Source: Paraburkholderia ultramafica
GTDB lineage: Bacteria; Pseudomonadota; Gammaproteobacteria; Burkholderiales; Burkholderiaceae
Assembly (NCBI RefSeq): GCF_902859915.1
Contig: NZ_CADIKK010000012.1
Span: 145,076 to 209,075 of the forward strand
Length of the DNA stretch: 64,000 bases
Direction: 5' to 3'
Shown here: one piece after another, positions 45,318 through 53,470 of the stretch
Numbering within the stretch: the stretch's first letter is position 1
Layout of the letters: every line of letters begins with the position of its first letter
The notes under the pieces: generated by a model
The model's database searches: none
Told to the model about the DNA's origin: nothing
The model's input: the letters and a program-made list of their open reading frames with translations, nothing else
Program-made: the position numbers and the translations under genes

Positions 45318-45440
45318 TTATCGGCGACTCGCCCGAGCTCGCGAGACCGTTGTCGCTAGTGCACGGAACGCGTCGAAGCTGCACAACGCGCGGTGGTGTT
45401 CAGGTTCGACCTTGGGACGTTCGCGCGTGATCCATTTCAT
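45318..45440 (-). pseudogene. internally deleted remnant of a ChrB-domain gene
   Basis: From ATG 45440 the frame reads MKWITRERPKVEPEHHRALC then SFDAFRALA and stops after 40 codons. The intact paralogue at 42470 begins MKWITRERPKV and contains ELGHHGELCSFDAF some 50 residues later. The two ends have been joined, with the middle deleted, and the part after SFDAF is unrelated. The DNA around GGGACGTTCGCG is nearly identical in both places, showing a recent duplication. Confidence 0.8.
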
Positions 45441-45479
45441 GATGTGCTCCGTATGCAATGGTGTGCGAGCGGCGCCCGC

Positions 45480-45797
45480 TCAATCGTCGTCGTCTTCGCC
45501 CGTGTTGGTGGCGACGACCTTTCCGCCTTCGTCGATCAGCAACTCCTGCTTCTGGTTGCCGGAACCCAGTGTGACGGCATAGCGGGTCGTGCCCTTAGCG
45601 GTCTGTTTTTCGATCTCGCCGACACTGCGGCCTTGAGCCTGCTGGTCGATCGTGGCCTTGACGGGTGCCGGCACCTGCGACAGGTTGATCGCCTCCTCAC
45701 TCCGGCTCCCAGAAGGTTTTTCCGTGCATCCCGCGACCGCGAGCGCAGCGGCAACGACGAGGGCGGCGAACGCAAACTGCTTGCTGCGAATTAACAT
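45480..45797 (-). CDS. small lipoprotein with PepSY-like fold
   Basis: A 105-residue protein starting at ATG 45797 with AAGGAGG upstream, a near-ideal ribosome binding site. Signal with lipobox LAVAGC (Cys ~residue 24). The mature part has a charged helix (VPAPVKATIDQQAQG) and strands (TRYAVTLGSGNQKQELLIDE) with a C-terminal run of acidic residues (GEDDDD). The pattern is like PepSY-type periplasmic inhibitors or binding proteins. The acidic tail could bind metal. Position in the operon suggests a role in chromate or oxidant stress. Confidence 0.8.
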   Translation of the reverse strand: MLIRSKQFAFAALVVAAALAVAGCTEKPSGSRSEEAINLSQVPAPVKATIDQQAQGRSVGEIEKQTAKGTTRYAVTLGSGNQKQELLIDEGGKVVATNTGEDDDD

Positions 45798-45839
45798 GAT
45801 GTCCTCCTTATCGTGCCGCAAAGTGCGATCTTTTGTGGC

Positions 45840-46430
45840 TCAGGCGCGCAGCGAGTCGAATCGCGTCGCAACCCGTTCCCAGTTCACGTTCTGCATAAAC
45901 GCATCAACATAAGCGGCAGCCTTCGCGCCGAAATCGATGTGGTAGGAGTGCTCGTACATGTCCAGCGCGAGAATCGGTGTGCCGTCAGCGAGGGTGTGCG
46001 CGTGATCGGAGGCCCACTGGTTGGTCAGGCGCCCAAGCCGTGGCGACCAGGTCAGCAGCACCCAGCCGGAGCCACCACCCAGCGCCTTGCCCATCGCGGT
46101 GAACTCAGCCGTCCAACGCTCGACGCTGCCAAAGTCACGCGTGAGCGCCGCCTGGAGATCGCCGGTGACGATGCCGCCATCGCCCAGACTGTCGAAGTAC
46201 GTCTCATGCAGGATCACCGAGTTCGCCGCGATCAGCTCTTCGCGCTTGAGTCCGTTAAGCACGAAGACAGGTGCGCTGGCCATATCGATTCCGGCGAGCT
46301 GCCCGGTAATCGCGTTCAGGCGTTTGACAGCGCCGCCGTAGTTGTTCTCGTAGTGACTGACGATCAGCTGCTCGGACAGGCCCGCGAGTTTGGCGGGATC
46401 GCAGGCCAGGGGTTTCATTTCGCAATTCAT
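45840..46430 (-). CDS. chrC: cytoplasmic Fe/Mn superoxide dismutase, ChrC-like
   Basis: A 196-residue superoxide dismutase starting at ATG 46430, chosen because AAGGAG lies six bases upstream. Metal ligands are in VSHYENNYGG (His), SVILHETYF (His) and ALDMYEHSYHIDFG (Asp and His). The N-terminus is shorter than classical SodB. A superoxide dismutase called ChrC is part of chromate-resistance operons in Cupriavidus metallidurans; this gene has the same neighbours. It should detoxify superoxide formed by chromate reduction in the cytoplasm. Confidence 0.87.
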   Translation of the reverse strand: MNCEMKPLACDPAKLAGLSEQLIVSHYENNYGGAVKRLNAITGQLAGIDMASAPVFVLNGLKREELIAANSVILHETYFDSLGDGGIVTGDLQAALTRDFGSVERWTAEFTAMGKALGGGSGWVLLTWSPRLGRLTNQWASDHAHTLADGTPILALDMYEHSYHIDFGAKAAAYVDAFMQNVNWERVATRFDSLRA

Positions 46431-46467
46431 GGACATCTCCTTTTGCATCAAACGTGTCTGTGCTTTC

Positions 46468-46968
46468 TCAACTCGCGGAATCGGACTTCCCGACTGCCCC
46501 GAATTTTCTTGAAAGCCAGTGATCAACCGACCATGGGCCGCTGCCGGCCCCCAGCAACTCGCCAAGGAGCAGCGCTACGCCGAAGTACATCGCGCCGTAG
46601 CCCCAATCGCCGTGCGGCACGATTACGCCGTTCACGACCTCGCGCAGCCAGGCGAATGAGTTCGCAGCATTGGCCACCGCCCGCACGGCAAAGATCGCCA
46701 CAACCGGATATCCCGCCAGCCTTACGCCCAATCCCGCGATGAAACTCATTCCGGCGAGGATCTCAACCGCGCGAAGGATCATGCCGGTGGCAACCGCACC
46801 GAAAGACAATGCGGATGTGTCAGCGTGCCAGAACGCGAAGAGTTGCTGGATGCTCCCATCGATGGGACAAAGCAGCAGCACGCCGATCGCGAGCCGGGTC
46901 GGCACAACCCATTGCTGCCCTTCCGTGCTGACTGCGGCGAGCCATCTGGATCTGGCCAGAAACCCCAT
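46468..46968 (-). CDS. DoxX-like membrane protein
   Basis: A 166-residue protein with about four hydrophobic segments (TRLAIGVLLLCPIDGSIQQL, GMILRAVEILAGMSFIAGLG, YPVVAIFAVRAVANAA, YGAMYFGVALLLGELLG) matching DoxX/DoxD-like proteins. These occur with superoxide dismutases and thiol enzymes in membrane oxidoreductase complexes. It lies precisely between the two superoxide dismutase genes (37 and 60 bases), supporting a shared role. Confidence 0.82.
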   Translation of the reverse strand: MGFLARSRWLAAVSTEGQQWVVPTRLAIGVLLLCPIDGSIQQLFAFWHADTSALSFGAVATGMILRAVEILAGMSFIAGLGVRLAGYPVVAIFAVRAVANAANSFAWLREVVNGVIVPHGDWGYGAMYFGVALLLGELLGAGSGPWSVDHWLSRKFGAVGKSDSAS

Positions 46969-47028
46969 GCTTGCCTCCGTATCGTGTAACCATTCGGGCG
47001 GGTTCGGGACCCCTGTGGGTCATCCGTG

Positions 47029-47763
47029 TCAGGTCAGCCTTCGGGCAGGCAACGCCGCTTGCATTCTCTGCGCCGCGTTGTCCCAGTTGATGAGGCTAAA
47101 AAGCTGATTGACGTATTCGTTACGCCGGTTCTGGTACTTCAGGTAATACGCGTGCTCGAAAACGTCGAGGATGAGGATGGGCTGGATGCCCCAGGCGGTC
47201 AGTTTCTGATGGTTCTCGCACTGCAGGATCATCAGCTTGCCGGTGGCAGGATGGTGGCCAACGACGCCCCATCCAGAAGCTTCTATGGCGATCGTTGCCG
47301 CAACCAGCTGGCCCTTGAACTTCGCGTACGAACCGAAATCCCGGTCAATTGCCCTGGCGAGCTCGCCCTTCGGCTCACCGCCCTTACCCGAAATGCTGGT
47401 CCAGTAAATCGTGTGCAGGATGTGGCTGGATAGCTGGAACGCGAGCTCTTTCTGGTAGTACTTCACCAGCGAGAAGTCGTTTGAATCCCGCGCTTTCGCC
47501 AAGCCGTCTTCAGCCTTGTTTGCGGCAACCACCGCTGGCTTGTGATGAAAGTTGTAGTGCAGTTCGATGGTGCGCGCGTCGATGACCGGTTCAAGCGCGT
47601 CGTAGGCGAATGGCAACGGTGCAGCGACATACTTGCCGTTCGCATCGGTGAGCTTGTCGGTGTAACCGGTGTCTTCTGCGGCACGTACCGTTTGTGCCTG
47701 GGCCAGCATGATTCCCGCGCCAGCGGCGGCGGTGTTCTGCAGGAAGATTCGACGTGTTGCCAT
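47029..47763 (-). CDS. Tat-exported Fe/Mn superoxide dismutase
   Basis: A 244-residue enzyme starting at ATG 47763. It begins with a twin-arginine signal (MATRRIFLQNTAAAGAGIML...) and a cleavage region near VRAAED. The metal ligands are in ELHYNFHHKPAVV (His), SSHILHTIYW (His) and ILDVFEHAYYLKYQ (Asp, His). The Tat signal means folding and metal loading in the cytoplasm, then a periplasmic site. An upstream extension to 47898 overlaps the chrA gene and is rejected. Confidence 0.9.
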   Translation of the reverse strand: MATRRIFLQNTAAAGAGIMLAQAQTVRAAEDTGYTDKLTDANGKYVAAPLPFAYDALEPVIDARTIELHYNFHHKPAVVAANKAEDGLAKARDSNDFSLVKYYQKELAFQLSSHILHTIYWTSISGKGGEPKGELARAIDRDFGSYAKFKGQLVAATIAIEASGWGVVGHHPATGKLMILQCENHQKLTAWGIQPILILDVFEHAYYLKYQNRRNEYVNQLFSLINWDNAAQRMQAALPARRLT

Positions 47764-47801
47764 GATTGCGTTCCTCGTAGATTGCACGCATGCGCGTGCC
47801 G

Positions 47802-48986
47802 TCAGATGACGTGCGAATGGATGAGCGGATAGACAACCAGACCGAACAGGGCCGCCGCGATGACGATGACCGGCTCCTGCAACTTCCTGAATCGCCACAG
47901 CAGCAGGACGGTGACGAGCGCGAGCACAATAGTGGGCCAGTCGACGATGGACCTGCGCGCGATGACGATCACGGAGCCGGTGATGGCACCCACGGCGGCA
48001 GCCGTGATGCCGTCGACGAACGCCTTGACGCCAGGCAACCTGCCGTATTTCTTGAAGTACGGCGCGGGCAGCACCGTGAACAGATAGCAGGGGATGAAAG
48101 TGCCGAGTGCGGCGACGGTAGCGCCCGAAAATCCCGCAACCAGATAACCGATGAAACCGACCGTGATCACGACCGGCCCCGGCGTGATCATCGCGACGGC
48201 CACCGCGTCCACGAACTGCTTGTCGTTGAGCCAGTGATGTTCGGTTACGACGCCGCCGTAGAGGAACGGCACGATAGCGAGTCCCGAGCCGAACACGAAG
48301 GCGCCCGCCTTCGTGAAGAACAGGCCGATCTGGCCGAGCAGTGGCAGATCAAGACCACTGAGGACACCGCTCATGACCGGCACCTGCGTCACTGCGAGCG
48401 CATTCAGTCCGCCCTTGCTGAGCCATTTCGGCGGAGCACGCCAGAACCAGTTGAGCAGGCCCCCCGCGATAAACAGCCACGCGATTTCGGATTGAGTGAC
48501 CACGGTCACGACCGCGACCGTCAGGTAGATCGCTAACAGGAGCCTGTTCTTGCCGACGGTCTTCGTGGTCAGCTTGTACGCGCTCATCGCGATGATCCCG
48601 ACCACCGCCGCGCCCACGCCGTAGAAGACCGCCTGCATCCAGGAAAGCCCGCCGAACTGGGCGTAGGCCCAGCCCAGCGCGACGACCATCAGGAACGACG
48701 GCAGGACGAAGGCGATACCGGCCAGCGTTGCACCGACGATGCGGTAGTGCACATAGCCGAGATAGATGCCGAGCTGTGCGGCGAGAGGCCCCGGCATCAT
48801 CTGGGCGAGCGCCAGCCCCTCCTTGTAGTCCGCTTCGCTGATCCAGCCCCGGCGCTCGACCAGGTCACGGTGCATGTAGCCGACCAGCGCCACCGGTCCG
48901 CCAAACCCGAAGGTGCCAAGGCGCAGCATGTAAAGGATCATCTGGCCAAGGCTGTAACCCGGCGCGGTCGTCGTGGTGGAGGTCAT
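47802..48986 (-). CDS. chrA: chromate transporter ChrA (first copy)
   Basis: A 394-residue CHR transporter with two ChrA domains: FGFGGPVALVGYMHRDLVERRGWIS, MMPGPLAAQLGIYLGY in the first half and FVFGSGLAIVPFLYGGVVTEH, MITPGPVVITVGFIGYL in the second. About ten hydrophobic segments. The start overlaps the chrB stop as ATGA, so it is translationally coupled to its regulator. It exports chromate in relatives. It shares only moderate identity with the longer copy at 42952. Confidence 0.95.
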   Translation of the reverse strand: MTSTTTTAPGYSLGQMILYMLRLGTFGFGGPVALVGYMHRDLVERRGWISEADYKEGLALAQMMPGPLAAQLGIYLGYVHYRIVGATLAGIAFVLPSFLMVVALGWAYAQFGGLSWMQAVFYGVGAAVVGIIAMSAYKLTTKTVGKNRLLLAIYLTVAVVTVVTQSEIAWLFIAGGLLNWFWRAPPKWLSKGGLNALAVTQVPVMSGVLSGLDLPLLGQIGLFFTKAGAFVFGSGLAIVPFLYGGVVTEHHWLNDKQFVDAVAVAMITPGPVVITVGFIGYLVAGFSGATVAALGTFIPCYLFTVLPAPYFKKYGRLPGVKAFVDGITAAAVGAITGSVIVIARRSIVDWPTIVLALVTVLLLWRFRKLQEPVIVIAAALFGLVVYPLIHSHVI

Positions 48987-49963
48987 GAACGGCTCCCTGC
49001 GTTGTTGTTTTTCGTGCCCGTCGCAAAGTGCGCGTAGATCGAATCCAGCACGCGGCCGATTTCGTCGAGAAGCTGATCGTCGTCGGACGCACGTTGACGC
49101 GCACCGGCCATCACCGCTTCGAAGCCGATCGCCTCGGGTACTGATGCTCCGCCGACATCGAGCGCGTGCACCATTTCGCCGAGCCTCAGCAGCGCTGCGT
49201 CTTCTTCGAGGCCAAAGCTCGCGACCAATACCTCAAACGTCACGCGCTCGCCCACATGCGTAAAAGCTGCGCCATCGAAGTCGAATCCCAACGCATCGGG
49301 CGGGCACGCGTCGGGAGATGGAAGCCAGACGAAGCGCGCCTGCGGATCAATGAAGCGGCGGATCAGCCACGCGCTGGCGACGCGATCGACCCACAGGCGC
49401 TGACGCGTCGCCCATGTCCGGCGCTGGTACTCGTCGCGGCTCAGACGCCGGATCGACCCTTCGGCCCGGTGCGGCTCGCCGGGCGACAGGACGGTATCCA
49501 CGAGCGCCACAAATTCCTGCCAGGCGACGTCGGCGCGCGTGGCGGCGTCGTTGGGGAAATAGTCAATCGCGCGGATCGTCTCGTGATCCTTTCGCAAGCG
49601 TCGCAGGAGCCTGGTCAGGTCAGCGGCGGACTGCCCCGAAATCGTCTTGCGCGCGTCTGCGAGCGTGCGGATGAAGTTCGCGTAGTCGTCGCTGCGATCA
49701 AAAAGCGTCCGGAACTCGGCGTCCTGCGACGCGTCCAGGCTTGGCGCGCGTAGCAGGTGTGCCGCGCCTCCGCTCTCGATGATGCCGTTCGCCACGTCGC
49801 GCAGACCGTCTTCGCGCTCGTCGGTGTAGGGCAACAGGTAGATGCCGTCGCGCAGGACGGCGCATCCCTTCGCTTTCAGCGCGCGCCAGGCCCGCATGCG
49901 CGCGGTCGCGTTCTCCGTGGGGAGCGTCAGAACCAGAATGGACCAGGTTGATAGAGGTGTCAT
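48983..49963 (-). CDS. chrB: chromate-sensing regulator ChrB
   Basis: A 326-residue protein of the ChrB family: an N-terminal regulator-like domain (WSILVLTLPTENATARMRAW, GCAVLRDGIYLLPY) and the C-terminal Chrome_Resist domain (RQRLWVDRVASAWLIRRFID). ChrB proteins act as chromate-responsive repressors of chrA in characterised systems. It is the first gene of the chromate operon. The start at 49963 is next to the candidate operator at 49974-49999. Confidence 0.93.
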   Translation of the reverse strand: MTPLSTWSILVLTLPTENATARMRAWRALKAKGCAVLRDGIYLLPYTDEREDGLRDVANGIIESGGAAHLLRAPSLDASQDAEFRTLFDRSDDYANFIRTLADARKTISGQSAADLTRLLRRLRKDHETIRAIDYFPNDAATRADVAWQEFVALVDTVLSPGEPHRAEGSIRRLSRDEYQRRTWATRQRLWVDRVASAWLIRRFIDPQARFVWLPSPDACPPDALGFDFDGAAFTHVGERVTFEVLVASFGLEEDAALLRLGEMVHALDVGGASVPEAIGFEAVMAGARQRASDDDQLLDEIGRVLDSIYAHFATGTKNNNAGSRS

Positions 49964-50762
49964 GTCGCGTAAACTACAACATAGTAGCTCACTCTACAAG
50001 TTAACTTTTTGTATCGCGCAATGCGTTGCGCAGCAGGGCGCATCCAACGCCTGGCTGTTCATTCCCAGCGCCATTTTGCTCGGCGCACTGCATGGCCTCG
50101 AACCCGGCCACTCGAAGACCATGATGGCGGCGTTCATCGTTGCGATCCGCGGGACCGTTGGACAGGCTGTCCTGCCTGGGCTGTCGGCGACGCTGTCGCA
50201 CACGGCCGTGGTATGGGCCGTTGCGCTGGTGGGCGTGTATCTCGGGCGTAACTGGAATCCCGAGGCGAGTGAGCCGTATTTCCAGGTTGCCTCCGCCGTG
50301 CTGATCGTCGGCGTCGCGGCATGGATGATCGGGCCGACGTGGCGACAGCAAAAGGCGGCGCACGATCATGACCACGAGCATGATCACCACCATCATGGCG
50401 AAAGCAGGCACATCGATACCGGCCACGGCGTGGTGCGGCTCGACGTGTTCGAGGACGGTGTGCCGCCGCGCTTTCGCCTGTACCACGAGGGCACGCGCGG
50501 CCACCAATGGGCCGCTGATCAGGTGCGCATCGAGACCGAGCGTGCGGATGGCAGTCGCCAGACCTTCCCTTTCGTGCAGCGTGATGGCTTTGTGGAGTCA
50601 GTGCAGGAGCACGCGCACAAGCATCACCACGACGAGCATCATCAACACGAGCACGATTTTCCGTACGACGGGGATGAGCCGCATACTCATCCGCATGCTC
50701 ACCTGCCCATCACGCATTCGCACGCGCACTATCCGGACATCCATCATCGACACCAGCACTAG
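49962..50762 (+). pseudogene. RcnA-like nickel/cobalt exporter lacking its second half
   Basis: The frame carries WLFIPSAILLGALHGLEPGH then SKTMMAAFIVAIRGTVGQAV, ATLSHTAVVWAVALVGVYLG and a His-rich cytoplasmic loop with many HH/HD pairs. This matches the first three segments and loop of RcnA-type Ni2+/Co2+ exporters. The family normally continues with three more membrane segments; here the frame stops right after the His-rich stretch. The only in-frame ATG (49962) overlaps the divergent chrB start codon (CATG) and lies in the chrB promoter, so its natural start was probably lost too. A remnant is more likely than a working exporter. Confidence 0.65.
49974..49999. promoter_or_regulatory. candidate ChrB operator with CTACAA repeats
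   Basis: Two direct CTACAA repeats (49974-49979 and 49994-49999) are 20 bp apart, two helical turns, and a GTAG at 49984-49987 lies between them in inverted orientation to both (CTAC-N6-GTAG-N6-CTAC). It is 10-36 bases before the chrB ATG, in AT-rich DNA, as expected for a repressor site. Not experimentally shown. Confidence 0.5.
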
Positions 50763-50780
50763 TCGAGGAGATGTTGCGTG

Positions 50781-50885
50781 ATGAAGCTGGAGCGCATATG
50801 GAATTTGGTCGCGGCAGTCGCGGCGGTTTTAACGGTGACCGCCCTGGGAGCCGCGTACTCCATGATCTACGCGAACGCCGACTGA
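50781..50885 (+). CDS. 34-residue single-span membrane protein, putative
   Basis: ATG 50781, with GAGGAG ten bases before it, opens MKLERIWNLVAAVAAVLTVT... ending IYANAD. It has a basic start, one hydrophobic span of about 20 residues and a short polar tail. It follows the truncated exporter directly. No family is recognised. Confidence 0.45.
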   Translation: MKLERIWNLVAAVAAVLTVTALGAAYSMIYANAD

Positions 50886-51092
50886 TCATACGCCGGCCGT
50901 ATCACCGTCGTGTCTCCGGCAGCGAGCTCCGCCAGGCAAAGTACCAGACTGGTTCCGGAGAATCGTTGATTGTTATATCCAGTCTTGCGTGTCGGAAAAT
51001 GTCTACTGAAAAGCATTCGAACAGACAGTGGTTGGAGACTAACGGAAAACAGCAATGGGTCGGCTACGGCCGGGCGCGTCGGGCGGCAGTCG

Positions 51093-51368
51093 GCCGGGGG
51101 CTTACTGAACGGCGCAGCTATTGCCGTCGTCCTGATGTGTCGTGGATCGACGGGCGGGATGGATATCGTCTGCGTGGTGCTGTCTCGCAGGTACCCGCGT
51201 TTTAGCATTGGCCAATTTTCGCTTCTCCTGAATACATTGGTGATCGCGATTTCCGGGGTTTTTCCTGGATGGGCAAGTATGTTGGCCACCCTGATCGCGA
51301 TATTCCTGGCGGGAAAGGGAGTTGATCGGGTTATGCAATTGGGCAGTCGCTGGCAGCGTGGTTTGTAA
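51093..51368 (+). pseudogene. remnant of a YitT/DUF2179-type membrane protein
   Basis: Within an open frame (from 50970), residues from about 51099 read GLLNGAAIAVVLMCRGSTGG then MDIVCVVLSRRYPRFSIGQF and LIAIFLAGKGVDRVMQLG. This matches the GASTGGTDII and GKxID segments of YitT-family proteins. The first membrane segments and the C-terminal DUF2179 domain are absent, so it is a fragment. Confidence 0.6.
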
Positions 51369-51469
51369 CAGCGAGGACGCGAAAGAAAATAAACTCGTCA
51401 CTTGACGCACCCCTGGGCGCGATGGTGGGTTATCGCGGGAGACAACTGCGCGCGGATAGGGCGTGGCGG

Positions 51470-51670
51470 GAGGTGAATTTTTCCACGGTTTCTGTGAATG
51501 CACTCCGGCTTGCAAAGGAGACGTTCAGACGCCTGATGACAGACGCGGGTCTGTGGGTGCCCCGCCGGCAGCACCCGCCGAAGGTCTACCAGCCACGCGC
51601 GCGGCGTGCGTGTCCAGGCGAGCGCGCACGGCAACTCGGCGGCTTCGTGCTGATCGATAGCACTCCGGAC
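51470..51670 (+). mobile_element. fragment of an ISNCY-type transposase gene
   Basis: The frame reads AKETFRRLMTDAGLWVPRRQ then HPPKVYQPRARRACPGE, a stretch typical of the helix-turn-helix and linker of ISNCY-family transposases (which continue LGELIQIDGSDHRWFE). The sequence goes out of frame after CPGE, and neither terminal repeats nor the catalytic DDE part were found. It is an old insertion-sequence scar. Confidence 0.65.
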
Positions 51671-51698
51671 GGTCAACGCCGCCCGCCGGCGGCCGCTA

Positions 51699-52394
51699 TC
51701 AAATACCCGGCATGATCGGATAAGGTTCCGTATGGTCTTCGACGCCCTTCACGCCGGGGATACTCTCAGCCGCCACACGAACCGCGTCTACTGACTCCAC
51801 CGAGTGAAACACGCCCCATAGATGGATCACGCCGTCGCTGACCACTATGTTGCGTCCCGCGAATGCCCACTTGTGGCCGGCCAGTTCGCCCATCAACATC
51901 GCACGAATCTCCCTGTCCGTGACCGCGGCGCCGCCCTCGCCCGCAGGCTCCTCCGCAAGACTGGCCAAAGCCTGGATCAGGTTGGCCCGGCTGACGATGC
52001 CGCTCAGCTTGCCCGCCCTCGTCACCGGCACACGTTTGATACGCTGCGTTTCGAGGAGCGTGGCGACTTCGCTGATCGGGGTGTCTTCGTCCACGGAAAC
52101 GACTTCGCGCGACATCACGTCCTCGACTTTCATTCCATGCGACTTGATATAGTCGCGGGCGTCGTCGCTCGCGGAAAACAGGTCGAGCCATGACGCACGC
52201 CTGCGCTTGTCGGTGCCGAGCTCAACGCGTCGAAGCAGATCGCCTTCGCTGATTATGCCGACGATATCGCCGGCCGCGTCGACCACCGGCGCGCCGCTGA
52301 TTCTCTTCTCCACGAAAATTCTCGCGACTTCGCGCACGCTCAGATCGGGCCTGACGGATACAACGTTACTGGTCATTACGTCGAATGCTCGCAT
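51699..52394 (-). CDS. CBS-pair protein with C-terminal BON domain
   Basis: A 231-residue protein: two CBS domains (residues ~1-60, AFDVMTSNVVSVRPDLSVRE; ~90-150, VEDVMSREVVSVDEDTPISE) and a BON domain (~155-225). CBS pairs bind adenosine nucleotides; BON binds phospholipid or peptides. Similar proteins occur in low-oxygen and starvation loci. Its start lies inside the preceding hypothetical gene (29-base overlap), so both are coupled. Confidence 0.92.
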   Translation of the reverse strand: MRAFDVMTSNVVSVRPDLSVREVARIFVEKRISGAPVVDAAGDIVGIISEGDLLRRVELGTDKRRRASWLDLFSASDDARDYIKSHGMKVEDVMSREVVSVDEDTPISEVATLLETQRIKRVPVTRAGKLSGIVSRANLIQALASLAEEPAGEGGAAVTDREIRAMLMGELAGHKWAFAGRNIVVSDGVIHLWGVFHSVESVDAVRVAAESIPGVKGVEDHTEPYPIMPGI

Positions 52395-52671
52395 GGCAAG
52401 TCTCCTGACTGTTGCGTTGAGTGTCGTCTGTCGCCTGAACCGACAAGGTCTTCGACATCTTGAGCTGCACCCACACCATCCCTTCGCGCAGCCCGGCGAG
52501 GACTGCCTCGCGTTCGCTCGGAAAAATGGTGTCGTGCCTGAACTCGTGCGTGAAGACGCCTTCCGCGGTGGTGTGGCTGAGCTGGATCGAGCAGTCGAAA
52601 CCGCCCGGCGCAGGGTGCGTCACGACCGATACCGACCAGTGACCGTCGCAAACTTTTCCGGAAAGCGTCAT
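52366..52671 (-). CDS. conserved hypothetical protein of the low-oxygen locus
   Basis: A 101-residue protein starting at ATG 52671, with GGAGGAACTC before it. It begins MTLSGKVCDGHWSVSVVTHP and includes EFRHDTIFPSEREAVLAGLR and GMVWVQLK. Beta-strand rich, likely cytoplasmic. Close relatives occur across Burkholderia next to CBS/BON and stress genes. No function is known. Confidence 0.75.
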   Translation of the reverse strand: MTLSGKVCDGHWSVSVVTHPAPGGFDCSIQLSHTTAEGVFTHEFRHDTIFPSEREAVLAGLREGMVWVQLKMSKTLSVQATDDTQRNSQETCHASIRRNDQ

Positions 52672-52745
52672 GAGTTCCTCCTGATCTTTCACCAGATGAA
52701 GTGACGCGCACCGCACGCAAAGGCGCCCCGGCCGCGCGCCGCCAG

Positions 52746-53396
52746 TTAGCCCACGGTCAGATTGTCGACGACCGCATGCACACCGGGCGCCGCCCACGCG
52801 GCCCCGCGCGCAGCTGAGCGCTCCGCAGCTGAATCGACCCTGCCCGTCAACGTCACGGTGCCGTCGTGCACCTTGATCGCGATATGCCTTGCTTCGCGGT
52901 CCGCGTGACGCTGCAGTGCCTGGCTGATCTGCTCGCCGATATCCTGCGCGGCCGCTGCGCCGCCGATACCGATCATGTCCGTTACGCCCGTCACGCCGCG
53001 CATATGCGAAACGGTGCGGGTCGCGACATGGCTTTGATAGGCGCTATCGACTTCGCCGCTTAATGTCACCCAGCCTTTTTCGACCTGCACCTTCAGGGAC
53101 GCTTCGCTCAACCCGACGGTCCAGTGCAGAATCGTGCGCACGGCCCGGGCGATGTCTTCGTCGGTGCGTACATCAGTATGATGCAGGCGCACATTCATTT
53201 CCACCACCACGGCTTGCACGCCCGCGACGCGTTGCGCCGCTTTCTCCGCCGCGATCTTTTCGGCGTAGCTGACCGGGTGGCCGGACAGCGTGACGACACG
53301 GTCGCACACTTCGACGCCGATATCCGTGATGCTGACTGCCGGATCCCACGCCAGCTCGTCTTCGACCTGGCGCTTCAATTCCATGTCGGACTTCAT
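52746..53396 (-). CDS. triple BON-domain protein (OsmY-like)
   Basis: A 216-residue protein starting at ATG 53396. Three BON repeats (residues ~5-70, ~75-145, ~150-215), each with a VTLSG or VTLTG strand (DRVVTLSGHPVSYAEK, GWVTLSGEVDSAYQ, GTVTLTGRVDSAAER). There is no signal peptide, unlike OsmY, so it is likely cytoplasmic or membrane-associated. It lies 74 bases downstream of hsp20 and 74 before the hypothetical gene, probably in one operon. Confidence 0.92.
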   Translation of the reverse strand: MKSDMELKRQVEDELAWDPAVSITDIGVEVCDRVVTLSGHPVSYAEKIAAEKAAQRVAGVQAVVVEMNVRLHHTDVRTDEDIARAVRTILHWTVGLSEASLKVQVEKGWVTLSGEVDSAYQSHVATRTVSHMRGVTGVTDMIGIGGAAAAQDIGEQISQALQRHADREARHIAIKVHDGTVTLTGRVDSAAERSAARGAAWAAPGVHAVVDNLTVG

Positions 53397-53470
53397 GGCC
53401 TGCTCCTCGATGGCATGCAAGGATTGCAGCTGCGCCGGGACGTGCAGCCGTGCGCCCGGCGCCGCGTCAA

